Assembly (NCBI RefSeq): GCF_026151205.1
Contig: NC_087078.1
Location: 2,669,675 to 2,733,674, forward strand
Origin: Bolinopsis microptera
Taxonomy: Eukaryota; Ctenophora; Tentaculata; Lobata; Bolinopsidae
DNA length: 64,000 bases
Direction of reading: 5' to 3'
The position numbers and the translations under genes are program-made. A model generated the notes under the pieces. That model had not been told where the DNA came from. It was given only the letters and a program-made list of their open reading frames with translations, and did no database searches. Positions within the stretch are counted from its first letter, which is position 1. Each line of letters opens with the position of its first letter. This document shows positions 1 to 11,318 of the stretch, in pieces.

Positions 1-30
1 TTCTCTCAGGGAACGGCAGTGTAGAGGGGA

Positions 31-50
31 GCCGCGCACTCGTGCGCGGC
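31..50. repeat. GC-rich hairpin repeat, copy 1
   Basis: A near-perfect hairpin with 9-bp arms (GCCGCGCAC / GTGCGCGGC) and a 2-bp loop. The same hairpin with the flanking motif CATACAACGTA recurs at 57154-57173 (opposite orientation) and, less perfectly, at 57974-57992, so this is part of a dispersed repeat family and not an isolated structure. Function unknown. Confidence 0.7.
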
Positions 51-89
51 GGGTCATACAACGTAAGACAAGTCATTTCGCCGAATCTG

Positions 90-452
90 GATGATGATTA
101 ATCACTGTACACTCGACTGTCACGTGACTTTTTCAACTCGTTCTCTAGCTGGTCCTGAACGACTATTCGAAACCCTAACCCTCTAATCTGATCCCAACCC
201 TAACCCTAACCCAATCCTTAACAAAAGCATATGCTGAAACCCTAACCCTAACGAGAAATTGGACTAACTTCCTTATACGGTCATATCACGTGATCGAGAC
301 AGTTTTTCGTCAATATCTCGTCAGGGGAGCATATTAACCCTATTATGTCATAAGGGGTGATTCGGAATCAGCGTCCGAAAATACATCGATTGAAGTTGGT
401 TTCAACTGTCGGGGGCCCTTTTAGAACAATCGACTGTAGAGTGATTTAGCCG
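90..452 (+). repeat. Dispersed repeat with telomere-like core, copy 1
   Basis: About 360 bp that is nearly identical to 22608-22985 in the same orientation. The core (about 172-252) holds interrupted CCCTAA repeats, the complement of the animal telomere repeat TTAGGG, mixed with diverged units. It reads as an interstitial telomere-like stretch carried inside a dispersed repeat. Both copies end at the same place, near a GTAGAGTGATTTAGC motif. No coding potential seen. Confidence 0.75.
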
Positions 453-594
453 CTCGTACTGGCATGGCACGTATTTTTACATTTCAGCCATGCAAAGTTA
501 CAATGACATATCACAATGCTGGCAAGCATAATCGTTGCCCTTATATTCACAACACTATGTACCCCCTATACTATTATATCCCCTTTATTGTTTT

Positions 595-705
595 CCAGGC
601 ATTAAGACTCATCGAAAGAAGTTCAGCAGGTATATTTAAGTTCAAAACATTCTAATTCAATGTTAAAGATGACAGGAATAAGAAATAGTTATGTGGAGGT
701 TTTTA
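595..705 (+). repeat. Inverted repeat arm (pairs with 3150-3262)
   Basis: About 110 bp that reappears as its reverse complement at 3150-3262 with roughly 85-90% identity by eye. In both copies the segment GCATTAAGACTC...AGTTCAGCAG is preceded by a TTTTCAG/TTTTCCAG acceptor-like tract, and in this copy it is followed by a GT donor, so it may be a small exon duplicated in inverted orientation. No protein assignment is possible at this length. Confidence 0.6.
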
Positions 706-933
706 AGAAATTTGCGCAAAATACGCGCCAGCATGTTATACGAAATTAGGTAAAAAACCCAAAATCGCCATATTCAGGTGCCTTCAAAACCATGTTAAAA
801 TTGAGTTAGAGATCTGAAACTTTGCAGAGCGTCTAGACCTTGTCCAAATCGACTGTAAAAAAAATTTCATGTTGCAGGAGTATCGGGAAGTGGGTTTTCT
901 GGAACCCCTGTTTTACAACAGATTGTCGTGAAG

Positions 934-971
<38 letters not shown>

Positions 972-1967
972 AGACGCTTTTGCAGTAAATTGTAGCCTAC
1001 ATTTAAGTGTCCGTAGATTCAAAAGTATAAAAGATACAGTCATTTCGAACCACAGGTTTTAAAGATAATTGTTTATACTTTAGTTTACATTATATCGAAA
1101 AATAATTTATCGTCATCATCATCACTTGATGACGTCATCAATTTAAGTGTTTTTAAAACTTGATTTTTGACAAAATAACAACTTTTCAAATCGATTTTAA
1201 AGCATTAAGGAGTAATTTTATTCAAAATCTGAGGACATTTTCACCTTAGATAATTGTTCAAGCATTCTGAAAATCTACCGGAAAGTTTTCCTACCTTGCT
1301 CCTTCATAAAGATATTCGCTATTGAAGTTTGTGCTTTTTTGAAGAATAATTTTATAAAAACACAAAAGTTGTGAATTAGTATTCTCTGGTGTTGGGCCAT
1401 CCCTTGGGTTGTGGAGCTCAATTTTGCTTCCTAAAGGTCTAAATTGTGTTATAGGCTAGTTTTAAAGTTGAAAATCGAAAAGTTGCACACGTGGGGACAC
1501 GCCCAAATTCATTTAAAATAGCTAAAATCACTAAAAATTGTTATTTTCACGATTTTTACCAACTTTGGAGTCCCGTTGTGATCCAAGTTCTTTTTGAAAT
1601 CTTCTGAAACTTTTCATGCTTATCAAACTATATATTAAATAACACTATGCAAAAATTTATGGTGATTCAATATTTTATGCGCACGCAACGTCCGCTCAAA
1701 GTTTGCACGTGCGAAAGGTGAGAATTTTGCTCATTCGTGATTTCGAATATATTCTGCTTTCCTACGATATTAAAATGGCATTATATATGAATTTAATGCC
1801 AACTTGAATGAGTAAAAAGTGCTATATTCAGTCTGTTATTGACAGATATGCCTACCTAAACACAAGGAAACGTTTTCAAAGGTAAAATTTCGAAATCGTT
1901 GAAATTACCTCCTTATTAAGTTTCGACTGTGTAAATTATCCTGACATTATAATCAAAAAGAGATGAT
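706..1967. other. AT-rich non-coding stretch
   Basis: No supportable gene on either strand. It contains a TA dinucleotide microsatellite at about 936-968 and otherwise low-GC unique-looking sequence with many stops in all frames. Confidence 0.6.
936..968. repeat. (TA)n microsatellite
   Basis: About 16 uninterrupted TA units followed by TGTATA. Confidence 0.9.
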
Positions 1968-2296
1968 ATTTGACCAAAACCCATAATCATGGGTAGAGTG
2001 AACCGCTGCCAGTGTCTCTCTTTTCCAAACAAAAGAAAATGATATTAATTTGAGGAACCGTCCGCAAATGCAAATTGATACCGAGAATGAAATCGGTCGC
2101 TCGCTTTTCCCATTCATTCACGGCTTACGTATTGTAATAAAGCTTATTGAATGGGAAAAGCGAGCGACCGATTTCATTCTCGGTATCAATTTGCATTTGC
2201 GGACGGTTCCTCAAATTAATATCATTTTCTTTTGTTTGGAAAAGAGAGACACTGGCAGCGGTTCACTCTACCCATGATTATGGGTTTTGGTCAAAT
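1968..2296. mobile_element. Foldback element with 149-bp perfect arms
   Basis: Positions 1968-2116 are the exact reverse complement of 2148-2296, leaving a 31-bp loop at 2117-2147. Base pairs sum to 4264 from end to end with no indel, and I found no mismatch. Short open frames here are a consequence of the palindrome. Likely a foldback or MITE-like element, or a recent inverted duplication. No transposase and no clear target duplication seen. Confidence 0.8.
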
Positions 2297-3895
2297 TTTG
2301 ATATACTAAATGATAAATGGTACTGCAATATAAGTTGCTTAATGTTTGGCCGGATGACAACTAACGAGAAAAATAAACTTGATTATAGAGAAAAGACAAT
2401 TTTTTGAGAAAAGACAATTTTATTATTTATCACCAATTCAATACATAATCAATAAATATATATCCGAATAAATTTGATTAAAAATTAAATGATACAAGTA
2501 TGCTAGCAGCTAGCGCGCTTATATTTGATAAATATTCACGCTGTTAAAATGGGTTTCACCACACCGCCACTCACATTAGCACAGTTGGTGAACGGACCCA
2601 GGCGCTGTTAAGCTTTTATGAGCCCTGGTTGACTGCTGAGAGTGGCGAAGGGGCTGATATTAATTTTATCTTAGTTTAACCTAGATTCCAATAAAATTTT
2701 AGTTTTGTGTTATAATTATATGATTTTTATGCGATATTTAAGTTACAGCTGCTCGCAATACATTATTGCTTAAAAATTGTTAAATATGCTCGCTATACGC
2801 TTAATTTTAGATACCGTATGTATATATACATATCAGCTCATAATACCAAATAACAATAATAAATAAATTAAAAGCATTGAAGAGGTCCAAAACCAATTCA
2901 AGCATGACACAAAGTTGAATACATTTTCATCGGAAGCTGCAAGCTTATTAACGTTTGATTCCGTACGTTCATGATCCGTTATTATGCATTCACCTTCAGG
3001 CGGTGTCGACGGATCATGCGAAAAGGGTTTTTGACAGGCTGTGCCCTTACCATAATTAAACTGAACCATTGCCTGATACGATGTAAATATATAATAATTA
3101 ATTCGGCTGAACCAACACATAGCAAGAGCCACATTAATGTTGGGGCCTTAAAAACCTCCACATAAATATTTATTATTCCTGTCATCCTTGACATTTAATT
3201 AGAATTGTTTGAACTTAAAATATGCCTGCTGAACTAATTTCGGCGAGTCTTAATGCCTGAAAAACAGTAAATGGGGTGAAAAAGCCTTGATAGCAATTTC
3301 TGTCAAGCAATCAAGGCTTTTCCTTATCAATGAATTAGTATTTTTGCTTCATCGAATGATACAAATCTCTAAAAATATCCATACTGTATTCACATTAGTA
3401 CATGATTGAAATTAATAATATTCTGATCGACTTATCTTAATTAACTGCATGAGATGTAGAGTGAGATTTTCCAAATCCAAACTGTGTCTTCGATATGATT
3501 CCCTGGGAGCTAACAAATCCGTATACTCTAGAATGAGCATGGAGAGTGACTTAGAATTGGAATTCATTAGGTACGGGGATACGAAGATTGGATGTTTAAA
3601 TCTTGGGACACAAAGCGGGGATCCCTGCCACCCGCACCCTGATGACCCCTGCAGAAGAGAAAGAGAAAGAAAAAAGAGCGTTTCACTGTTTTTGAGGCTG
3701 TCCAATCCATGAATGTCATGACAGCCACTGCTAATCGACTGTCCATGAGAGAGGTTGATTATGATTGATTTAGTAATCGTTGATTGCTTAGCTTTCCCTA
3801 TCTGAACCCGACTAAAAAATTTTAAAAACTATATGTTTAATTCGTCAACCAATAGTATATATAGGTAACCCATGTAAAGGTGAGGCATTTTACAG
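2297..3895. other. Stretch without a recognised gene
   Basis: Contains the second arm (3150-3262) of the inverted repeat shared with 595-705 and a small 8-bp inverted motif pair (CGCCACTC/GAGTGGCG) near 2567-2646. The open frame at about 3449-3712 has no recognisable domain. Upstream exons of the YR gene that starts at 3896 may lie here but could not be identified. Confidence 0.5.
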
Positions 3896-6062
3896 ATAAT
3901 TGCCATCGTTTTCTCTCCTGTCTACGAGGATCTAGCAGATAAAGTAGAGCAGCTACCAAAAAACGAGTGGCTTGGGCTATTCCGCCACGTGCGGGGAGCC
4001 CTCGTAACTGCTTGTTTCATGCTCCGATCAGCACATGCGGGAGAGCCACTATGTATTTCATGGGGGGACATAGTGGGAAAGGTAAATGCAATACACTCAA
4101 TCAATCAGTACTAGTAAAATTTTAATCTTAATCCTTGTATTATTAATATTATTTTCCGATTTAAATAACCGTTTTATTTATTAACTAGTAAAGGTCAATA
4201 ATAATGGCTAAAATTTAATAACTTATTGAGTTTATTGTTACAGTCGAGTGAGCTAGATGTTGAAGGGCGGAAACTGTATTATTTTCAAGTTTCCCCCTTG
4301 AACGGGAAGAGCTGTGAGATGGTGGACGAGAAGACTGTGAAGCTGAAAACAGCTCACATCACAGGATTACCCCACATCTTTCTAACCTCCCCACAGTGGA
4401 AGCTTCTGAGGGCATACCTGAAGGTAAGCTTTGTAAAGTCGCTGTTTTTCACCCTCCAGTTGCTAATATATTTTCGAGCGTACTACCGATTTCTTGTCAC
4501 CACCCATCGACTTTATCCAGAAAGAGGTTCTGGGTAATGGGAAACATGTAAAGAGATCAAGAAACTTTGTCTGAATGATTCTTCTCAGAAACACAAGAGC
4601 GTTATTAAGGGGGCAGTCGACCAGCAGGTTTTCTGCGGCAAATACGAAAGTCTGCAAAAGTCAAAGCACGCCGCTCGGGAAGTAAGTCTAATCTGCAGTT
4701 GCTGTTTGGAAATGTTATTGCTAGTTGTGCACTTAACCGTTCTAAGCTTCTTTGTTAACCAAGTGTTTAGTATCTACTTAGTTTTATTTATTTTGCTTTA
4801 AATCCCCATTATACCAGGGACTACACACGATTTATAAGATTGAAGATAAGAATAGTTAAATTTCAGCTGCGCTGGGCATTGACCAACACGCTTAAGTTCA
4901 GACCCAGCTTTATGAGAAAGCGGCCCACACCGACGATGATCCGCCAGTCAGTATGGAGCGCTTCAGAGGAGCAGAACCACAAGGAGATGGCCAAGGTTAC
5001 AAAATATAATACTTTTTCACAAAATCAACTCTCTGTAGATCAAGATTTTTCCAATGAGCGTTTTACCCTTTTATTTGACTTGAATATCGTGCGTTTTCAC
5101 GAAACAAGTGCTAACACCCTATGACTTTTCAGAGGACAGAGGAGGTAGCTCATTTAGCCAGCACCAGAAAGAAGCATCACCGAAACGGTGGACCAGGAGA
5201 CGGCCACCAGAAACTTTAAGAACTTTCTGACCTATTGGAAGTTCTCCGAGGTATCTTTAGACATGATTGACTCCCTCTTTCCTTCCTTTCATAATAAATT
5301 AGGATTGTATACTTGGAACGAAATATAAATTTTAGTTTGACTGAAAGTTTTTTGTTTGACTAAGGAAATTATTTTATTTTTAATGAAGATATATTACAGG
5401 TGAAGAGGATGAAACCAAAGAAGAGCCGTGACCTTGACCAAGGGGTGGTGCGAAGGCTGTTTGCGCCTGCCGCCTTCCCCCCCCCCACTCGCTCCCACTG
5501 CTGCCCCTTTTGCTGCCGCCCCTATTGCTGCTGCCGCCACAACTGCTAGTGCTACCCATACTGCTGCCGCCACAACTGCTAGTGCTACCCATACTGCTGC
5601 CGCCACAACTGCTAGTGCTACCCCTGCTGCCGCCCCCACAACTGCTAGTGCTACCCCTGCTGCCGCCCCCAAAACTGCTAGTGCTACCCCTGCTGCTGCC
5701 CCCACAACTGCTAGTGCTACCCCTGCTGCCGCCCCCAAAACTGCTAGTGCTACCCCTGCTGCCGCCCCCAAAACTGCTAGTGCTACCCCTGCTGCTGCCC
5801 CCACAACTGCTAGTGCTACCCCTGCAGACCCTATTCTCCCTAACCCTGGCTCGGTTATAGCTAAAAATGTAGGTGCTTTTAACTCTTGAGTCCATATTGT
5901 CATCATCAGTATTAAATTGTAAGAAGAGTGTATGCTTCATTTGAAAAGTAATCAAATAGTTCTGTGTCAACTGATATATGGTTCCTTAAGGTGAAGGAGT
6001 GTTTATACTGCCACCAACTTTATAGTGCTAAGCAGCATTTATTATTAGTCTTTGTCAATTGA
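3896..6062 (+). pseudogene. YR gene A: tyrosine-recombinase-like gene, decayed
   Basis: Five phase-compatible exons, each bounded by AG and GT: 3896-4081, 4244-4423, 4589-4681, 4846-4995, 5133-5250, then a Lys-rich linker exon from 5400. The products align exon by exon with gene B. They give a YR catalytic fold: FRHVRGALVTACFMLRSAHAGEP (arginine-I region), the beta-sheet block ending GLPHIFLTSPQWKLL, and TMIRQS (arginine-II region). Two residues expected to be catalytic are changed by comparison with gene B: the Arg of ARSGE is His (AHAGE), and the Tyr of ARHYR is His (KKHHR). A frameshift after KKHHR is needed to reach NFKNFLTYW, which matches gene B's LVLFLTYH. A cytosine run at about 5478 shifts the linker out of frame. 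An exon-like KECLYC motif at 5991-6062 resembles the finger at 8519. Probably inactive as a recombinase. No 5' end was found. Confidence 0.6.
5540..5825 (+). repeat. 33-bp minisatellite (TTASATPAAAP when translated)
   Basis: Eight to nine copies of a 33-bp unit (GCTAGTGCTACCCCTGCTGC plus 13 bp), varying at a few positions, some copies with CATACT in place of CCTGCT. The 11-codon period keeps it open in several frames, which explains the long low-complexity frames on both strands. It lies downstream of the Lys-rich linker of YR gene A but out of frame with it because of the preceding C run. Confidence 0.85.
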
Positions 6063-6171
6063 ATAAGCCTCCATTGAGAGGTATACTGAAGAGTAGCCGC
6101 TGATTTATCGCGCTACCCTTCACCCATAGATCATCTGGTGATTTATTGTACTCCGGAACCTTCCTGTTTTC

Positions 6172-6860
6172 ATGAAGCTCCGCAGTGGAAGGGTTTTATC
6201 TTATGCTCCCGCCCTACCATCGCCTATACCTCCTACTCCTTCAGCTACACATCCCTCTTTACAGCTTCCTCCATGTCCAGCACCACCTACTCCCGCACCC
6301 ATACCACCCATACCGCCGACCGCTGCTCCTGGTAACTACCCTAGCACCCCCATAATTACCACCCTGGCTAGTCCTATTACAGACTGTGGAAAATGTCTTA
6401 TGTGCATTCAAGGCTTCCTTAAAACTGACCCCTGCTACTCCAATCTGATAACAGGAGAGGAGTACACAATCTCTGAGCCCATGACGTGTACTACCTCCGG
6501 TATAGTATACCTAATTACTTGTGCACATCCTGACTGCCCTCTCCAGTATGTTGGCATCTCCATCCAATCACTTAGAACTCGCTTCACAAATCATAGGTCA
6601 GGTCTCAACCATGGCAAAGGCTCCACTCATGTCCTTCACCATTTCACTAAAGTCCACCTGCCTTCAGACCTTCGCATCACACCCCTACGAACAGTCCTAA
6701 CATCAGATTCTAATCCTAACACCAAGAAAAAGGGCTCTGCCAAGGCTACAAGCCTATGGTAGCCTAACCCTTGAAACTATCGCCTTCAGAAAAGGTACCA
6801 TCAATGATCAAAGCTCACACCACAATCAACAAACAGTTCATGGCTGATCTCAACATACCA
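6172..6860 (+). pseudogene. GIY-YIG endonuclease remnant (Penelope-like element)
   Basis: An open frame of 196 codons with a proline-rich start, then a Cys pair (CGKCLMC) and a GIY-YIG nuclease core: GIVYLITC followed by QYVGIS, then an Arg/His-rich helix (SLRTRFTNHRSG) and a HF-x4-H segment. This order, a CxxC element just ahead of GIVYLI-C/YVG, is that of the C-terminal endonuclease of Penelope-like retroelements, which nicks the target for reverse transcription. A frameshift near 6725 is needed to continue into LQAYGSLTLETIAF. No reverse transcriptase is present upstream, so this is a truncated copy. An alternative is a free-standing GIY-YIG gene, less likely given the decay. Confidence 0.6.
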
Positions 6861-6999
6861 CCCAAAGCAGTGAGAGACCTATCAATACCAACCATGATGC
6901 TTGAACGGCATTTCAAAGTCACCACTCCTGGAGCTAACAACACTGAATATATAGAGATTCGCTTCAAAACAGCATCGAAAACATCTCCAGTGAGACGAT

Positions 7000-7700
7000 C
7001 ACTTGCTACACAGACAAGTCACGCACAGACTTAGGTAGCGGGGCTGGCTACATTATCACCACTGACAATAACAACACTACCCTCGAGGAAAGATCTTTCA
7101 AGCTTCCTGATCACTGCACTGTTTACCACACAGAGCTCACTGCCATCATCGAAGCTTGCAAATATCTCTCAACTTACAACAACACACACATCATCATATG
7201 GTCTGACAGTCTCTCATCCATACAAGCTATATCCTCGATCTCAAAGAGGAGTAGAACTACTAGAGACTGGTATGACATCCTCAATGCTATCGGATCCACC
7301 AACACTCTAGAGATCCGATGGATAGTTGAACACATCGGATTATGGGGCAATGAAAAAGCAGATGAGCTAGCCAAAATTGGTACAACCAGTGAATCCACTT
7401 TGAATTGCCCTATACCACAATCTTAAATCAAACGCTTGATTGACGACAAAGTCTCTAGACTTAACCAAGAATCATGGATTACTGATGGACCCAGACACAC
7501 CAAACTGACACTCGGACAAAAAAACACCAACATCATCAAAAATCTCAACACTACACTCACCAACAACAGACAAAATTACAGAATTGCAGTGCACCTCATC
7601 ACTGGTCATTGTGGCTTGAACAAACACCTCCACAACATCCGCAAATCAAGCACCAGTGCTTGTCCCAGCAGGCTAGTACTCTTGATTATATATTAAAGTC
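7000..7700 (+). pseudogene. RNase H domain remnant of a non-LTR retrotransposon
   Basis: In frame from about 7004 the translation reads CYTDKSRTDLGSGAGY, then VYHTELTAIIEA, then IIWSDSLSSIQA, then GLWGNEKADELAK. These carry the four acidic residues expected of RNase HI (D of YTDKS, E of HTEL, D of WSDS, D of NEKAD). A stop at 7423-7425 follows, and the frame resumes into LITGHCGLNKHLHNIRK and SACPSR, a tail common after RNase H in I/R1-type LINEs. A second copy of the start of this domain is at about 42318-42425. No RT is attached; it abuts the GIY-YIG remnant and the two may be separate insertions. Confidence 0.7.
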
Positions 7701-8280
7701 ACTATTGTGACGGTACATTAGAACTAGACAGAAACAAAGTGTGAAGGGCCTGAACGGAACCCCTCGCTTTCAGTTCCTTGTTTAACACTGCCGTACAGCA
7801 AGGACATCCACCGGGTTCTCCAAGGATGGGCACATAGCTCACTCCACACTATGCTCTGTCAAATGTTGCTTATATATATTATATATATATCACGTTAACT
7901 ACTCTCTCGCAGTTTATTATTTAGCTTTCAAGCAGTATATTATTTCAGACTTTTACTTAAGTCTAGTTATACATCACAGTAAGAACAAACTCCACTGATA
8001 GTGTCTACAGCCCCAACTACCCAAGGATCAAAATTGTGGGGGTAAATACAAACTTTTTGGAAAAATGCCTATTACTTACCTATTACTACTACTTTTCTTA
8101 ACAGAGTAGGATAGGATCATATTTTCATAGCAATATATCAGGAAAACTTGATTATCAGAATGTTAGGGTTAGGGTTTGGGTTAGGATCAGGGTCAGAGTT
8201 AGGGTATAGGTTTGGGTTAGGGTTAATGTGTTGTACTTCTATGCATACTTTTATAGTCAACTATTAAGATTTCTTCCCAG
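7701..8280. other. Non-coding, with telomere-like stretch
   Basis: Contains a short TA-rich run at about 7870-7890 and a degenerate TTAGGG/TTTGGG/TCAGGG tract at about 8161-8226. No gene seen until the exon at 8281. Confidence 0.6.
8161..8226 (+). repeat. Interstitial telomere-like repeats (TTAGGG, degenerate)
   Basis: About eleven tandem hexamers, roughly half exact TTAGGG and the rest variants. Opposite orientation to the CCCTAA tracts at 172-252 and 22689-22770. Confidence 0.8.
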
Positions 8281-9226
8281 GAAAAGAAAGAAAAGAAGAT
8301 GATTCAGGTATCACGGACGTTATTCCCTGAAGAAGCTACTCCTGCTGAAGAAGCTCGCAAAGTAAGTGTTTTGAAATCTTGGAAAGTAGTTTCTGTGTAT
8401 TCTCAAAAAGATAGTTTGATTTGTTAAAAGTGCTAATGCTTCATGCCCAATGCCCATGTTACATTTTTTAAATTAGCAAACTTAGTGCCATTTGATAGTT
8501 GATTTTAAATTCCTTTAGCAGAAAGAGTGCATTGACTGCAGAACATTGATATCAGCGAAAAAGATCAAGCGGCATGTCACTCAAATCTGTCACGTTGTTA
8601 AAGGTGAACTCATGCTGCCTCTCTCAATTTTTAAACTCTGAAAAGTTATACGGGAACGCTTGTAAACGTGTTTTATGTCCTCTTGCTTAACGTACCAAAT
8701 CTTTTCAGAGAGGGAACTTGATAGCGCCGCAGTCTTGCGCTATTACAACTGTAATTATCGAGCTACTGCACAGCATAAATCCGTTGATGTGTGCTACTGT
8801 TTAATTTGCTCAACCAAAATTGTTTGTAGTAACGTTGCAAAACATGCGAGACGGGTGCACAAAGAGGTTAATGAATAGTTAATAGAAAATTTCAGAATGA
8901 TTGAAATTGTCAAAATAAAAAATAATTTACAAGTTATGAATAATTTCTATACTTTGACTTGCTGCATCCCTGTTTAACAGTCCTTTTCTCCGCAGATTGC
9001 TAAGGTGATAGCATCAGACAAGAGGTTGCGGTACACGGACCTGTTCCAGGAGACACACAGTTCAGAAGAGACAAGGAAGAAGAAGTTGGAAACTTTAATG
9101 TCTGTTGTGCAGAAAAAACAACAGCAACAACAACAGCCAACCCCCCAGATCTCTATAAAGGCTCCAGCTCCTGATCCTCTGATCCCCTTCCCTACGCCGG
9201 ACCCAGTTTCACAACCACCACCCTAA
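8281..9226 (+). CDS. C2H2 zinc-finger module, 3' end of a YR-associated gene
   Basis: Four exons in consistent phase: 8281-8361, 8519-8603, 8709-8866, 8996-9226 (stop), 184 codons in all. The first is a Lys/Glu linker ending RTLFPEEATPAEEARK, which resembles the linker after YR gene A (RRLFAPAAF). The second holds CIDCRTLISAKKIKRH, a CxxC...H finger. The third holds CYCLICSTKIVCSNVAKHAR followed by RVH, a clean C-x2-C-x10-H-x4-H finger. The fourth has a poly-Gln run and a proline-rich end. The order YR-linker-fingers in gene A (5400 linker, 5991 finger-like exon) suggests this is the C-terminal half of a YR-zinc-finger gene, separated from its 5' half by retroelement insertions. DNA or RNA binding is inferred from the fingers only. 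Confidence 0.6.
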
Positions 9227-11318
9227 GAGTAATGTTGAAAAATCCCTACAACCTCCTCAGAGCCAGAGTCGATGTTGGAGCTCATGTTGGAAACTAACAT
9301 GTTCGACCATTTTGATGCTCGCTCCCCGGTCACCTTACAGGTAACCAATAACCATTTTGAAAACGGTTTTATTGCATAGGTTTTCTCGATTCAGTATATT
9401 GTGAATTACAGGTAAACAAATTGAATAACATTTGAAATTTGAGGAGGCAAACAGTCAGTGTTTGCTTCAGTTTGCTTCATACATAGGTGTGGCTCTTTGT
9501 GCTATTGTGCTCTATTGCTCATCTTTATTTTTTAATTCAGAGCGGAGAGGTACCGAACTCTAAGAAATCTTCTGACGAGGTGATTGATATATAATAACCT
9601 TTGTTATCCGATTCTTGGCAAGAGTTACGACCAAAATAATTATGAATAAAAGGCTACATGGCACATGATATTCATTTCAATAATGTCTGAACAAATACCT
9701 TTTCAGATCACTTCGTTTACGAAGCTCGTCAATAAATGGCTGAGCTTCAAACCGCGGAGTTCGTCAGAAGATCAAATAAAAGCGGACCGATCTTCTGTCA
9801 TGACGACATTTGATACATTTGTACGATTATGATTTCTTCATTCCTAAGGATAGCATGTTACAGATCTAGTGCGCTTTATTGAAACTTATAATCATGCTAT
9901 CACCACTTTACCGTGAACTTTATTTTGCCTGATATGCAGCTACTAGCATATTTTACAAGTAAACTCATTAAAATCGACCTACCTTAGAAACACTCGGATC
10001 CCGACATTTTAAAAATGGAGGAGATGGAACAGCTACAATATCTTTTCTGTGAAAAGGGCTTGCAGAAACTGCTCGGGGTCATCCCGGACTCCCGATCCCA
10101 CTCCTCCGACCAGGGCCTGGCAGCCGCCACTCAACTCGGTCGTTGCAAGTGTTTCGAAGGAATCCTTAAAACGGCGCAAGGATGTGAGGGTCTGGTGACA
10201 CACCAGATAGCAGAGATCGTCAAGCTGGTTTACATGCAAATACATAATATTTTTTGAGTTACCACGATTTTAAGGGTACAGTTTTGAGAATTTTACTGAT
10301 GATGTTTCGAAAGTACTCTAACTCCTCCACGTTTGTTGTCTGTAAGATTTAGGATATAAATCCTACCAAAAGTTGAAATACTGGACTTGTTTTGGTCACA
10401 TAAGGACATAAGAATTTCATATCAACAATCAACATTTATATTGTTTCAGAGAACAGAGAGTTTCATAAGTGACCTCCAAAAACAAAAGAATATGGAACAC
10501 TCTGCTAAACAGATGATGGATTCACGGGACATCCTGACCGTCCGCGAGGTAACTTTCGGCCAAAGAAGAATCTAAACCGGTAAGTTATCCCTGTCTGGAC
10601 TTAATTAAAAAACGCCTAAAACTATCTGTCAAATTCAGTATCATATGCAATGACATGGTATTTTACAGATCACCCAGATGATGTTCAGCCCAATCTACCT
10701 CCAACTCGCGGAAACTATCAAGTCCCTACCAACCGACAACTGGTGTGATTTATTTACCACCACGCGGCAGGTCCTCTTGACAGGGTGCTTCTTTTTAAGG
10801 GCAGCGAGATCCGGGGAACCGCTTGCCGTCTCCTACGAAGATCTCGAAAATGTAAATGCAATAAAAGCCTGTTTGAATATTAAAAATTGATAGTAGTATA
10901 TAAAATGGTACTGCTAAGTGCTAGGCCATCAAAATTTGAAGAGGTAATGAGTTTTTTACAGTTAGCGGACTTTTTGCCTATGCTAATTTTAATTGCTGAC
11001 ATTACTAACAAAGTTACGTAATTCGTAAAATTATTTTGCTTCTCTTTGTGTACTTTCGTTTGAAAATTACTTAACAAACAAAAACAAAAACTCCGCTAAC
11101 TTTCAAAAACTCAATACCTCTTCATTGTATAATACCTTAATACGGACATCAAATTACTGATGGGTATCGTTACAGATGAGAAAGCTGATTGTCCCGGTTG
11201 CCGGGGTAGAGAGGGAGTTATTTTACTTCCAAGTCTCCCCCTTCAAAAATTGCGCCACCTCCGTAACCAAGACAAGTTACATTTCAGTTAAATCTATCGG
11301 GAAGTTGGAGACTTGGCC

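Noticed and set aside
172-252. A true chromosome end
   Set aside because: The CCCTAA units are interrupted and embedded in a repeat that recurs at 22608.
2050-2407. Two short plus-strand genes
   Set aside because: They lie in the arms and loop of the perfect foldback and mirror each other.
5380-5970. Gly/Ser-rich protein on the minus strand
   Set aside because: Shadow of the 33-bp minisatellite; no start or splice context.
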